NCBI GenBank assembly: GCA_026545225.1
Contig: CM048845.1
Coordinates: 13,144,501 to 13,208,500 of the forward strand
Direction of reading: 5' to 3'
Length of the DNA stretch: 64,000 nt
DNA from: Cornus controversa
Lineage: Eukaryota; Streptophyta; Magnoliopsida; Cornales; Cornaceae
Part shown: positions 1 to 13,035 of the stretch, piece after piece
Layout: every line of letters starts with the position of its first letter
Numbering within the stretch: the first letter of the stretch is position 1
Translations under genes and position numbers: made by a program
Notes under the pieces: model-generated
Seen by the model: only the letters and a program-made list of their open reading frames with translations
Databases searched by the model: none
What the model was told of the DNA's origin: nothing

Positions 1-557
1 TATAATCAAAATCAAAGTCCTGAAAGATATTCTAGATTGATGTAATGGTTGTTACTTTGTATGTTGTTTAATTTTTACTTTCCTTATGAATCTTAGCCAA
101 GACTGGTTTAATTTTTAATTTCTTTTGAGTATATATATATATATACACATTAGTGTATCTTGCGGCACTATTATGCACTTAAAATTATAATAATTAAATA
201 AAATAATTTATGCATTTAAAATTATAAAAATTAAATAAAATAATTTTAAACCCGTAGATGACTAAAAACATTTTGAAAGACAAGATTAAATTTTCAACCA
301 CATTTCGTTGGATTGTGTTTTCGTCCTTACAGATATACAGATATATATATATATATATATCTATACATTTACAACATAATTTTAAAAATTGCATTGATTT
401 TCATTTTTATTTTTCCCAAATCACATCTCCTGACTCGGCTAGACTACAAGTAGAATCAATAGCAGTACTTCAGTTTCCCTCTCTGCAAGTAAAGTGCGAA
501 ACGAAACAGATCAAACTCAGAGTGCTTGGAAACACAGAGAAGAGAGAGAAACAAACA
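1..557. other. Upstream region of RPN7
   Basis: AT-rich sequence with short TA runs near 131-145 and 342-360. No gene is visible. The last ~130 bases, less AT-rich and with CT-rich patches, are the likely 5' UTR and core promoter of the proteasome gene that begins at 558. I could not single out a TATA box or a transcription start. Confidence 0.5.
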
Positions 558-3500
558 ATGGAAGGTGAAGAGAATACACAGGAGCCTCATCTGGTGCTCG
601 CTCACAAGCTATTCTTGCTCACCCACCCAGACGTACAAGACATCGAGAAAGTCCGCCTCCGTGATGAGGTCTTCGCCGCCGTCAAAGCCGACGGTAACCA
701 CCACCAACGCCACAGTGAAGATTTTTTTTCTTTTTCCTTTCATTATAGGAAAAAGATTGGGTTTTTGATGTAGTGTATGTGTGCAGATATGGCTCCGCTC
801 TATGAAACCCTAGCCGCCAATTCGGTGCTGGATATGGATCAGTCTGTTTTGGATACGATGCGTACCAAGATTGATGAGGAGATCAAAAAGCTTGACGAGA
901 AGTGAGTTCATATTCTCTTTCTGTTTTGTATATATATGCATACATAAGCCTATGTTTTTATTATGAATCAGTTGTTATATTAGTCAATTGAGATTTGAGA
1001 ATGCACTTCTCTAAAAATATTGAAATCCAACTTCATTCTTTGGTAGTAAGTAAAACTGGGATTTTATTTGGAATGTCCCTAATTAATGATTCAATGTGTG
1101 TGAAAATTTGTATACACACGAATATTTGATTCGAAATTGTGGAGTAAGTTGGAGTGGTTTATTGTGTTGTGGAACTGGTTGATATTCTATATCACATTGG
1201 TGAGTATGATGGGTATTTGCAATTTTCAGAAGTCAGAACTATTAGTGATAACATCAGGAAAAATTACAAGAATGGCTTTACTATTGATTGTGTGCATTGT
1301 TTAGAAGGTTAAATAGCAAAGTGGCGATGGTCCACCTCCCATAGAAAAGAACGTGAAAATCAATATTAGATGTCTCGAGAGATTGCTGTCAATGAGAAAT
1401 TTTCAGTTTTGAAAGGATGATCATGAAAAAATCCAGTATCATTGGGCACAAAGATTTTCTTAACCTGGATATTGCTCTGTCCCTTTTGTAAAAGTTTTGG
1501 AATGAAGCTTGGACAGTGAAACAAATGTAAAACTTGAGTACGCTTATAGTGTGTTTGGTTTGGGAAAAAATGGAGGCAGGATGATGAAGAGGGAATAGGG
1601 AAAGGAGGGAGGAGCTTTCTCTGTTTGGTGCGGGAAGATGGAGAGTGAAAGGAGGAGGGGAGGGAGTTCTCCTTCGTCATACTGATCTTTTTCTCTTTCT
1701 TTTTTTTTCCCCAGCCAAAATTGAGCATGAAGTGGAGGGGGTCCCTCCCCTTCCCCTTAAAATTTGATTATTTTTTTCTACTATTAGGATCACTCAAACC
1801 CCTTCCCTTCTTCATTTCTATCAGAATCAACTTAACATTTTGGTAGGAGAAATATTTTATTTCTTTGGTTATATACTTATAGTGTATGCATATTCCACAC
1901 GCCTTCCTTCCATTCAGTTTTTCATCCTTCATGCCAATCGGAGCATTAACTCTTCTTTGGAAGAGGAAGGTGTTGCATGTATCCATGCAATAAACTGAGA
2001 TGTTTTTAAACTTCTATATTTCATGGGCCCATATGGATTTCATGATGTTGTTGATGAGAAAAGCAGGGGCTAGAAGTTATGAATATGCACTACTGTGAAA
2101 TCTGTAACGCCCCACCCTATGCGACACAATACTGTGCGCTTTTGGCTCCCCCAAACCAGAGACTTCCCAGGAGGTCATCCATCCTGGGACTAATCCCAGC
2201 TAAGCATGCTTAACTGCAGAGTTCTGATGGGTTCACAGCCATCACGGCTTTAAAACACGTTGTGTCATAGAAGGGTAATGAACATACATATAGCACTTTA
2301 CCTTCACCTGCCGAGGCAATGTGGGATCGTGACACTTGTAGTCTGCCAATGTTCGCCCACACCACACCACACCACGCTCACAGAGGTCGTCACACAATCA
2401 GTGACTTTTGGATCTTGAAAAGATGATTGGGAGAATATATATTTATCTAGAGGCTAGAACAATATATATATATATTAGGACAAAATTCCAAGATCAACTG
2501 AACTCATAAGCCTTGATATAAATTTTTGGATCAATTCCTTGTTGCTTAGGGCCAGAAATAAATACATAATTGAATTAGGGTCAATATGATCTAAACGTTT
2601 CCACAATAGGCGATCTTGATGGCTTTTGACTTCAACTTTGAGTCCACCATCTCTCTCTCTCTCTCTCCTCTCTGAACCCTCTCTCATCTCACCGTCGCCA
2701 CTATAGTGATGACTTTGTTCACATGACAAATAGCTAATTGCACTCCATTAAGTAGATGCAAATGTGTAATTTCTATTTCTATTATCTCTACTTTTGTTCT
2801 TAAACCTTTCTAATTTCCTTGAGTCATTTGATAGACTTTGTGTTTCTTAGCTTATGCTGTTCAGTGTTCTATATCACATATGCTTGCAATTTTAAGAAAA
2901 CTAGTCCTCCAATTTAATAGACTTACACACGACTTACCACCCTCTGAGAGTATCTTTACACTTTCTATGTCAAGTTTTGATTTGATGGGAAAATCTCCCT
3001 CTGATTTTTTAGGGGATCAACCATGTTTTTTTCTTTTGTAATGTTGTTTAATTCTACTTTTTAATTGATTGGTAATAATTTTATGGCAAAATATTGATTA
3101 TCTTCTATAATTTGTTTGCACACAGTGCTAATTACTTTTGTATGTCTTTTTTAAATACAGAAACCCAAACTTGAAAGCTTTTTTGTTTACAGCATGTGTA
3201 GAGGCTTATATGTTTATTCACTTGGTTTAAAATGTCTTGATCTCTGCTTTCACGTTTATTACCATTGGTTGTTATTCTATCCTTAGGTAACCCCAATAAA
3301 ACAAGAGATTGGATAATTAATATTTTGAATGTTAGAAATCCTTTTCGCTGCCTTTTGGTTAATTTGGCCACTGTGCTTGTTCCTTTTATTCATCTCTTGA
3401 TTGAACAGGAAAGTAACACAGAATACTTGTTTCAGCTGTTATATTCATCTTTTTGTTGGAAAATAAGGTGTGGGAATTGGTTCTCAAACTTAGATGTTAC

Positions 3501-5650
3501 TAAATCTCAAGTTCTGAACTATTCTAACAAATTTTACTGCTTCTTGACCTAAAAAAGTAAATTACTGGGATTACCCACGTCATAATTCCTAATATGACAT
3601 CATTTGTCTTCAGCTGTCACTCCCTGCTGACTTTGGTTGGCTTGCTCAAGGTTAATCTCTCTCTCTCTCGGGCTACATCTGAAGCATTTTAGCTAGCTGT
3701 CTGCCTTAACACCCTTCACCCATCCTCTGAAAGAAAATCCTAGCAATCCTGCCCATTGTGGTAGTTGCAGTTTTTGCAGAATGGTTTTCCATACATAGAA
3801 ACTGACTGTTTTTGACATGATCACCAATCTGATTAAACATGAATCAATTTGGAATTGGTTTAAAACTAATTACTAACTAGTTTTAATAAAATTATAAAGT
3901 TTAAAATTGAATATTTTATCATTACGAATGAACTTGGAAACTTTAATTTTGGTTAGAAAACTTAGATTTTTAAGTTGAAAACCAATTTTAAAGTTGATGC
4001 TGATGACCTATGTGTCTTCAAAAAATCATTAAATATTAAATACTTGGTATTTCGTGATGAGCTTTATATTCCAGAAACTAAACTTGATAAAATTTTCAAC
4101 GACATAGTATATGTCTAATTTTAAGTTTGCTTGACTTCTCAATGAAACATATGAGGTCAGGCAATGTGCAGTTAGGTTCAGCTGAAAAGCTTGATCGAAG
4201 TTACACTACAATAGCTCAACCTAAAGCTCGATCAATCGGAGCAAACCCAGAAGGTGTTAATTGATACGTTAATCTATCAAATGGACATCCAAAATCCATA
4301 AATATGCATTTCTAAGTTTGAGAAAGTTTCTAAACTTTCCACAACTTATCAGATACATTCCTAATCAATTTCTAATCTCTCAAACACTATAAAAAGGGGT
4401 TCTAGGATTCTCTATACATAAGAAAAACACGAGACACAAATACACAATTGCAAGAGAGATTGAGTTTTATTTTTCAATCATAAGTGAGGTTCTTCATAGA
4501 ATACCTTGTTATATTGTGTGATTGAGTTCTAAAGAAGGAAATTTGTTGAATACTTGAAGATTGGCCAACCAGAACACCTAGACAACAAATGATTGGACGA
4601 GTAGTAATTGGAGATCATCTTGTGGGTTTGAGAAGCAGACCATGTGAGAAGGGATCTGTTGACGGAGCGGATGATCTGGAGACTCGAATGGATAGTTTAG
4701 TGTTAGGAGGTAAATAGGGGTTTTCTAAGGTTTGGGAAATTGGTAACGTAGTTGTAAACTTCTTTCTCATAGTGGGTTTGATCTGCCTGATTAGGTCTTG
4801 TGGTTTTTCTTTGTTAGGGTTTTTCAAGTAAATTTCTGTCTTTGTTTTGTTTTGTTTGTTACTTTGTGGTTTGGATTTTTTGATTAGGAAATGTTTTGCA
4901 TAACCATGATTAATTAATTGGTTTTAATTGAAACTAAGTAAAAATTATCAAAGTATACAAAAGATCTATTCCCTCTAGGTCTAGTCGTGCTTTTCCATTC
5001 ATATAATTATCGATGAGGACAGTCTTAAGGATATGCAAATGTGATACAACGGTAACTGTGTGTCAGATAATTTTGTTAGACAGTGTTAATGGAGCTTCCA
5101 ATGTCTGTTTTGTTTTTAGTTTAGAAAGTCAGTTTTTGTGAAAAGACAGAGCTGTCCTTTTCTATCTCTCTAAAAATCTCTCTCTTAAGCTCTCCAACCA
5201 AAACCTTCTGACCCTGCGACAATCATCAATTACCTTGCATGTTTCTCACAACCCCAACCCCAGCCAAGAATCCAGTTCCAATAGTTGGGCACGCCCGCCA
5301 CAACGTCTCACAACCAAATGCCAAGAACATCATCTCACATTCTTCAAAGATTTTCATCTATGCCATTGTTACTATCGTCATTGACTAAATAATAACCTTT
5401 ATGTTGCTATTCCTTTTTAAAGAAAGAGGAAGCTGTGCAATAGCAATTACTTAGCATTATTAAATACTAAATAGCATGACTAGGTTGACAGAGATGTCCA
5501 TCATTGTGGACCCTAATATTAATGTTCTATAGAGGTCTCTTTTTGGATCAGGCATTTTATTTTTCTTCAGTGCCTCCCGCTTTGGATGGAATGACCGATT
5601 GCTATTAAATTTGGCTTATTGGTAGCATTAATTCATTGCATGGCTCCATA

Positions 5651-5712
<62 letters not shown>

Positions 5713-8700
5713 GAATCAAGAAAAAGCTGAAAACAACAGAGGCTCTCCCCAAATTTGAGTTGTAAAGACTCAATGACTTCATTCCAAATGCAACACCGGA
5801 TGCATAGTCTGAGAGTTCAGGGTTGATCATAGGGAGGAGGTAGTGAACCGAGCTTGTTTTCTTTAGTAGTGAGAGGCATGAACCATTGGAAAGAACTAGA
5901 ATGGTGATGCAATTAATTTGTGTATTTTTCAACTATGCGGAACTGCAAATTTTATGTAACATTATGTATTTTATAAATGTTGGCAAATTTACAACATTTA
6001 CTGTTTGCAAATTTTGCAATTTTTATATTTGTATATTCAATAAAATTGTAATATATATTTAAATAATTTAGGAAATTTCTAAAAATTTGCAACTTATATA
6101 GACAATAATATATATTTAATAAAATTTAACCTAAAGTTATTTGTATACTAAATGTAATTTGGTAATTATCTCCCTTTTGAGAATCTTATTAGGGGACAAA
6201 GTAAAATTTCGCAATGACAAAATTGTTATCTTTAATATGTAGTAACGGGTAACGTCATTTCAATAACACCAAATAAGGATAATAATATCTTTGCATTCAT
6301 TCCAAGGGCAAATTTGGTATTCTTGAAAATTACATTTACTTGCATAAGCTAATACCATCTTTGACTAGTGCCTTTCTTAATGAAAGGGGGAATCTATTGC
6401 AAAATATTTATTAGAGGGGAGGCCAGTTTGAAAACACAGCAGAGGTCCCTTTAATTTAAATAAGCTTCAAGGGAGGTTAGTATAATATTCCCTATAAAAT
6501 TTGGTTTGTAAGACACTCAGAGTGGTACTAAGTTCTAATTTAGAAACCTGTTGAGATTGGTTTGGTTCTGTCCTGTGCTGCAATTTAATAGCAGAGTCAC
6601 ATACTTAGTCTGAAAGGCATCAGCTTGATATGTCTCTATGTGGGATTTTTTCTTAGATATATTTATATTATATTTTGTTGGGGGGTGGTGTAGGTTCTTG
6701 AGAATGCCACATTCTTCCTCTTTCTCTCGTTCCATTCTTCAATTGGATTCATTCTTTTCCATCTTTAGAAAAAGCTCTTCTAAATAATGTTGCCAGTTCT
6801 TTTTGGGCACATGAAGTGTCAGATTGTCTTTTTTTTTTTTTTGTTTGGCATTTTACAAAAAATTGTAGTTTTACATATTCTGTTAGGGCATCAACCTCAT
6901 CAACCCTAGATGAAATTGAACGGGCATGAATATTTTTTAGGTTCTTTTGTTTCTGTCCTATGTGCTTTTTGCTCCCATCTTGTGTCAGTCTTTGGACAAC
7001 TGACCTAGTTCTGATAATAGGTTGCTGTTTGGCAGAATCAAGTTTCATCTTAATCATCATTATTTAATCTTTTGCTCCATATTTTAGAGAAATTGAAACA
7101 CTATGTGGTAGATATGATCTGCTAAGTGGTGGGGATGATATAAAAACCCATAAAATGCAAGATAGAAGCTAAGAAGACCACCCTTTGTTCTTTGGTGAAT
7201 TTCTTTTTTTTCCCCCAATATTTTACTGTGTTTGCTTTTTCTTCCCCTTTTTTTTTTAATTTTTTATTTGTAGGGTTCTTTTTTTTCTTTAAAAAAAATT
7301 ATATTTACTTCTTTTAAACATGCTTGATATTGTTTTTCTCTTGTAATGAGAAGAAATTGAAGTTCTAATTTTTAAAATAGGTTTGATGGCTATGGTCGGT
7401 TTGAGGCTTAATAATCCTAATCAATTGGGTTTTCATAGGTCGTTGATGTTGTATTTAACAATATTTGCTATTTACTTGGTCATCCGTTTTCTGCCATTGT
7501 TAGTTTCCTAGTCTTCAAGCAGCTTGCTTATTCAATAAATATGAAAGACACGGAATTCCGAAAAATCAGTTGCTGATGTGGTCTGCAACTATTCCCACTG
7601 TGGAATTTTAATGGGTTGAACTCCTAATTTACCATGTATGATGGACGCAGGATTCATGCTGAAGAGATTCTGGTATTGCATTTTGTGGTTGATTACTGAT
7701 TATTGTTGTGAACCTTTTTTAAGGACCAGTTGGTTGGTCCATCACTCCATCAGAGTGCAACTCCAAATTCCACCAGTTTGCATTTTATGGTTATTTGATC
7801 TTTAGGTTGTAGTTTATTGTGAACCAAGTGATTTTTCCCCATAAACATCTATTCGGTTGCATTTGTTTAGGATTGCTGATGCTGAAGAGAATTTGGGTGA
7901 AAGTGAAGTTCGAGAAACTCATTTAGCTAAATCCTTGTTTTATATCCGAATCGGTGACAAGGTATGTAGAATTGGAACTTGTTAGTTACCAATACCAATT
8001 GCCTTGATTGTTTATTTGCATCGATTCAGTGAATATTTCACACCTGAATTGTTCCATATGTCCAGGAGAAGGCATTGGAACAGCTCAAGGTAACTGAGAG
8101 CAAAACAGTTGCAGTTGGGCAAAAGATGGATTTAGTATTCTACACACTACAGATTGGGCTTTTCTACATGGATTTTGATCTCATTTCTAAAGGCATTGAT
8201 AAAGCGAAAAAGTAAGTGGTAACGTAGAACCTTTTTTTATTTATTATTTATTTATCAGTAGTAAGTTAGTAACGTAGGACTATTTCTTTGTTCAATTTTC
8301 TTCTGTAGTTTCTCTTTTTTAAAATATTGCAGTTGAATCTCTCATTTCTTACTCTGATGGGTCAATGACAGCTTGTTTGAAGAGGGAGGTGACTGGGAAA
8401 GGAAGAACCGTTTGAAGGTGTATGAAGGCTTGTACTGCATGTCCACTCGTAACTTCAAAAAAGCTGCTGATCTTTTCCTGGATTCCATCTCAACTTTCAC
8501 AACTTATGAACTCTTTCCTTATGACACCTTTATATTTTACACCGTCCTTACGAGCATTATAACATTGGATAGGGTTTCCCTAAAACAAAAGGTATTCAGT
8601 TTTGCATTTCATGGTTCTGGCTTGTCATGTTTACCACCTCTGCATGTTGCATGTCCTAACTGGCTAAGGATGGTAATCAACCTGATAAAATTGGTAGTCT

Positions 8701-10679
8701 GTCCTGCCTCTATTTGAATGGGGTTGGGGCGTTGGGCCATTGGGGAGGTCTTAACCAGAAGGGCAGATTAAGGGAACAAATACCAATTCTCAAATAGGGT
8801 TGGCATGTGTTGGTAAAAGAGTAAACACCCTGACCTGTCTCAATTAGACCAACAATACTGAGTGTATAATGCAATGTTACATACCGAGTGTATGTCAAAG
8901 CCACATATATGGCAAGCGAGGAAGGATTTTCTTTGTCCAGTATCAGTATAAAGAAGAAACTGAAGCCTTGAGGCTTCTATTAAATGACTCCCATGACATG
9001 CCTGCCCTTCAAAGCACATGCATTTTGCTAAGCCATGGGTGTATTCTACAGTCACACCACGCGGCACTTAAGGTGTAGACTCCGCTCCTTTTCAGCCATT
9101 CTAGTCATAACACGAATTTCAAAATTTCCTATAATAAAAAGTGAAGACCTGGCTGGGCAATCACTCAACCCGAAATTTTTTTGGTTAACTTCACTCTGTC
9201 CACGTCCACATGGGTTTGAGAAGCTTGGTCTCTATCAGGAATATGTCAGGGAAGGGTTGGCCTGTTCAGAACCCATTCATTTACCATCCTAAGTTGCCCC
9301 CTCTTTTATCCAAAGAGTGGGTTTCTCACCCTCTTAGAAAATCCTTCAAAAAAGAACTCTTTAAGAATGTCTTATAAAATCTTTCGAAACCCTTTTTTTT
9401 TTTCTTCGATGAATTTCAAAATTCGTTTATAATGACAGTCTTATATATATTTATTTATTTATTATTTCTTGATAACATTCTTATTATGATTACTATATAT
9501 GCAGGTAGTGGATGCACCTGAAATCTTGACAGTGATTGGAAAGATCCCATATTTGTCAGAGTTTATGAACTCTCTACATGACTGTCAATACAAATCATTT
9601 TTCTCAGCATTTGGTAAGTGAATATATTGTGTATCACACATACTCTCTTCCTTATATACAAAGTTGTTCAGAATTATATGTATGCATGCATGTGGGTGTA
9701 GTTAGTTTGTTGCATGATTTCAATTGCATTTTTGTGTGCATCTTTCTAGATGTTCACTTCTGATAGCTTCTCGATAGATTCTCAATATGCAATGTTACAT
9801 ATATTAATTTTTGGCTCGAGTGAGCTGCATTGAGTAAGCCTGGGAACCACCTCTAGAACCATAGAAGAAAAAGCGCTGGGACCTGTCAATAGATAATTGC
9901 ATTTAATATATCAGCTTAGTCTGACTAAAGAGCATTGAGTGTTTGATTCAGATAATCATTAAGTGCATTTCTATGTTTTTGCTCTATCCAAAGAATAAGA
10001 TTGTAAATTGAATAACAAAAATTGTCTAATCATGGTAGATTTTCATACATGAATTCTATTTCATATGGTTGCAATCCGGTTTTCATGGGTACTAGAATCT
10101 GATTTACGTGAGGGCACACAGGGTTCACCAATATCATCTGTACTGACTGAACCTCTTATTTTATCGGATTCTATAAATTTTATTTTTTGTTTTAATCTGG
10201 AATTTTATTTGAATGGCTTTCAGCTGGTCTGACAGAGCACATAAAATTAGACCGCTATTTGCACCCACACTTTAGGTATTACATGAGGGAGGTTAGAACT
10301 GTTGTGTATTCGCAGTTCTTGGAATCCTATAAGAGTGTCACTATTGAAGCAATGGCAAAGGCATTTGGCGTTACGGTGGATTTCATTGACTTGTAAGCAG
10401 TTTATTTTCTTGGATACTGCCAATTGTGCTTTGGATCTTTTCTGTAAGGTGGTTCGTTTTTAGTTGTTAGTGATGTGCTTAATTGTGTATTTTGATGTCT
10501 ACAGGGAGCTGTCCCGTTTCATTGCTGCAGGGAAGCTGCATTGCAAGATTGATAAAGTTGCTGGTGTCTTAGAGACTAATCGTCCCGATGCAAAGAATGC
10601 TCTTTATCAGGCAACTATCAAGCAAGGGGACTTCTTACTAAACCGGATTCAGAAGCTTTCACGTGTGATTGATCTTTAG
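558..10679 (+). CDS. RPN7: 26S proteasome non-ATPase regulatory subunit RPN7 (PSMD6 homolog)
   Basis: Encodes a subunit of the lid of the 19S regulatory particle, which acts in ubiquitin-dependent proteolysis in cytosol and nucleus. The inferred coding exons are 558-693, 787-901, 7871-7961, 8066-8211, 8372-8591, 9505-9613, 10224-10392 and 10505-10679. All junctions are GT-AG and the phases join to a 386-residue protein, close to the family's usual ~387. The N-terminal half (residues ~1-180) is helical repeat; residues ~190-350 form the PCI domain that mediates lid assembly. Segments such as [32 protein letters not shown] and the C-terminal [12 protein letters not shown] identify it. The start ATG at 558 precedes the conserved [17 protein letters not shown]. 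Intron 2 is ~7 kb and repeat-laden. No break is seen; the gene looks functional. Exon junctions come from reading the sequence, not from transcripts. Confidence 0.93.
2103..2394 (-). mobile_element. Cassandra-type TRIM solo LTR with 5S rRNA-like core
   Basis: Read on either strand, the element starts TGT and ends ACA. On the minus strand it contains a 5S rRNA-like stretch (about 2165-2265) with the pol III internal promoter region, including the AACTCTGCAGTTAAGCATGCTT block and the GGATGGATGACCTCCTGGGAAG block. That arrangement is diagnostic of Cassandra terminal-repeat retrotransposons in miniature. The flanks aaatc (2098-2102) and caatc (2395-2399) match at 4 of 5 positions, as expected of a 5-bp target duplication. 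No second LTR, PBS or polypurine tract lies nearby, so this is a solo LTR. It sits inside RPN7 intron 2, antisense to the host gene. Confidence 0.88.
4120..5005 (+). mobile_element. Copia-like LTR fragment (probable solo LTR)
   Basis: A pol II-type LTR signature is visible: TATAAAAAGG at 4388-4397, a leader with ATTGAGTTTTATTTTTCAATC, and near 4970-4990 the ATTCCCTCTAGGTCTAGTCGT motif like the CCTCTAGGTCTA near the end of the Copia LTR at 36891-38173. No primer-binding site follows, so it is probably a solo LTR. The exact ends and target duplication were not resolved. Confidence 0.5.
5651..5710. repeat. Compound microsatellite (TG)n(AG)n
   Basis: About 11 TG units run directly into about 19 AG units, inside RPN7 intron 2. 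Likely length-polymorphic. Confidence 0.97.
8592..9504 (+). other. RPN7 intron 5
   Basis: GT-AG intron of 913 bp between ...VSLKQK and VVDAPEIL. It is locally more GC-rich (8700-9290) than neighbouring introns, which suggests an old inserted fragment, but I recognise no family and no open frame of note. Confidence 0.6.
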
Positions 10680-11564
10680 AAGTGAACTGTTTTTTTTTTT
10701 TTTTTTTTGTGTTTTGGAGACACCAAAACTTGAGCCTATGAACTTCATGTTGGTTGCATCATATAACGAATGGAATATTGCTTGAAATGCATTCTCATTA
10801 TTCTCTGAATTTATTAGAAGTTTTTCAAGCTTCAGGGGTTGATGAGTTCTCTATGGTGTGTTGTTTGAGTCAAGTTAAATCAGGGAAAATTTATATCCAA
10901 TTAGGTTTTACATGCTTGTTTTATAAAAGTTTGCATGCTGATTTCTTTTAAAATTATTGTTGGAGCGATAATGATACCGTCAAAGATGCTTTGTGCAGTC
11001 TCATCCAAGATTCAAGTGGTTGCGATGGTGATAATTTGTTTATTAGTTTATTCTTATACGGACTTTCCTCGTGGCTTAAGAAATGCATCCTAGATTCTGG
11101 AAAACGATTGGATGAAGACTACAAAAAACTTGATTTGAACTTAGACTTGCTCTAATAAAATTCATAGTTTGCCTGTGTTCTTTAAGCACCCTATGAGGTT
11201 GTGCATAAACTGGGGAGAGTTTTACTTATTAGCCTGTGGTGTATATAAATGAGTTCACCTGGAAGTGGAAGAGAAAATGTAGTGTCCTTGTTTGGCTAAT
11301 TTGGTTTTGCATTTTGAAGGTAATTTTCTTGAGAAAATGATTTGGGAATTGTTTAATGCTTGTTGAATGTTGTAACAAATTTTCAGGCGTGTAGAGCAGA
11401 GCCTTAATTCTTTTTAACTTTCCACATAGCAAGCTTAAGATTTTTTTTTTAGTTGTTGAATCCAGATAGTGGTGTGTACTGACTGCTACTGACTATGACT
11501 GAGGCTGGCTCAACAAGCTGCTTTCAACTGTCTTTGTGCAAGTTTTTGTGAATCATTAGCTCTT

Positions 11565-11630
11565 GTCTGCACGACATAAGCAAGATCACAAGTATATATA
11601 TACTTGTGATCTTGCTTATGTCGTGCAGAC
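11565..11630. repeat. Perfect 66-bp palindrome
   Basis: Two 33-bp arms with no loop and no mismatch by eye. The left arm starts GTCTGCACGACATAAGCAAG and the right arm ends CTTGCTTATGTCGTGCAGAC, with TATATATATA at the centre. A TA run follows at 11631-11656. It could form a cruciform in DNA or a long hairpin in RNA. It lies ~0.9 kb downstream of the RPN7 stop codon. Confidence 0.97.
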
Positions 11631-13035
11631 TATATATATATATATATATATATATAATCAATTTTGTGGATTTTGCTAAGTCATTTCTGTTTTGCCCACT
11701 ACGCAACCCACTTGACCATTTCAAGTAGTAGTAACATCATGCTCGAGGCCAAATCTATTTGTGTGATGTTTTACCCAATGTAATTGGACCCACTGACTGA
11801 GACCATATGGCGATGCGGAGAGATGCGGAGAAATTATCACATGGACCGGACTCTATGGTCCTAATCAATAAAAAAATAACACTATCAAAAAGTTTAATAA
11901 AGATGATACATTTGGTGATGTGACATATTTCGGCAATGTAAAAGTTGCTTTTGTTCGATCTAAGTAGATGACTTGCATTAGTACAGTACAATAGATTTTA
12001 TTTTTCTCTCTAACTAAAACAAAAAAAAATACTAAATTTTGGATTATTTCTAACACAGAATTTCTCAATGTCAAAAAAAGTACTTACTCTCATCAATTAA
12101 CATATCAACATAATAAAAAGTATTGACATAACATTTTAAAACGAGAGTTCAAACTAATGGTTACTAAACAAAATAAATGCGATACAAAATAATTATTCGC
12201 TTTGTTTAGCACACTAATGAGTTGGTTGAAACGATAGGTTGGAAATAAGATGCCTCAAATTTAAATGAGTTGATTGAAATGATAGCTTACGAAGAAGGTG
12301 TCTCAAGTTGGACTTTTTTTCTCTCTCTCTCCATCCACTTACCAACACGTGTTATGCATGGGATTGCATACATGTGTGAAAATTGTGTTTCGTTTGGTAT
12401 ATAAAAAATAGAAAATTAAAAGGAAGAAATAGTAGGAGGGATAAGAAATTATCTCTAAGGATTAGTTTGGATTGATAGAAAAGAAAAGAAAAGAAATGGA
12501 GGAATAATATTTTTTATGTTTAGTTTGTAATAAGTAGAGAAAAGAAAAATAAGGAGATGTTTGGTTGGATAGTTTATTCTTTCAAATTTCTCATTTGTTA
12601 TTCTCCCAAAAGTGAAAAGATTTGGAGAGAAAGGATAAGGAATTAAGTAAAACTTTCATAATACCAAAACTAACCCTAACATTTTAAAAGAATACAAAGG
12701 AGTATGATAATCAATTGGTTAAAATTGTTCTTTTCTTTTCTCTCCTCTAGCCTTTCCAAACAAGAATGTAATTTTTTTTTCTTTTATAATTTATCCAAAC
12801 ATGAATACGGTTATTGTCATTCTTTATTTTATTTTATTTTCTCTCATAACTAATGTTATCATTTCATTTCATTTCTTTTCTTCCTTGTTTAACCAAACAA
12901 AACCAATTCTTTTCATGTTGTTTGACTGAGTAGGAAAGAGATAAGCAAATGGAGAGGATTATCGCATGATTTAACCATCATATCCATAAGACTTTATTTA
13001 AAAGCTAAAAACATATCAAGAGAAATTCCACTTTT

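Larger units (their letters stand above)
902..7870 (+). other. RPN7 intron 2 (about 7 kb, repeat-bearing)
   Basis: This intron separates exon 2 (ends ...LDEK) from exon 3 (starts [11 protein letters not shown]). Donor GTGAGT follows 901 and the acceptor AG is at 7869-7870. It contains a Cassandra solo LTR, a Copia-like LTR fragment and a compound TG/AG microsatellite, each listed separately. The rest, including the T-rich stretches near 6830 and 7200-7320, shows no gene I can recognise. Confidence 0.85.

Noticed and set aside
258..773. 171-codon frame starting upstream of RPN7
   Set aside because: The ATG at 558 begins the conserved RPN7 N-terminus; the upstream extension is AT-rich 5' sequence and the 3' part reads into intron 1.
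2165..2265. Functional 5S rRNA gene
   Set aside because: It is diverged from 5S and embedded in an LTR-like unit with TG...CA ends and a near-match target duplication; better explained as Cassandra.
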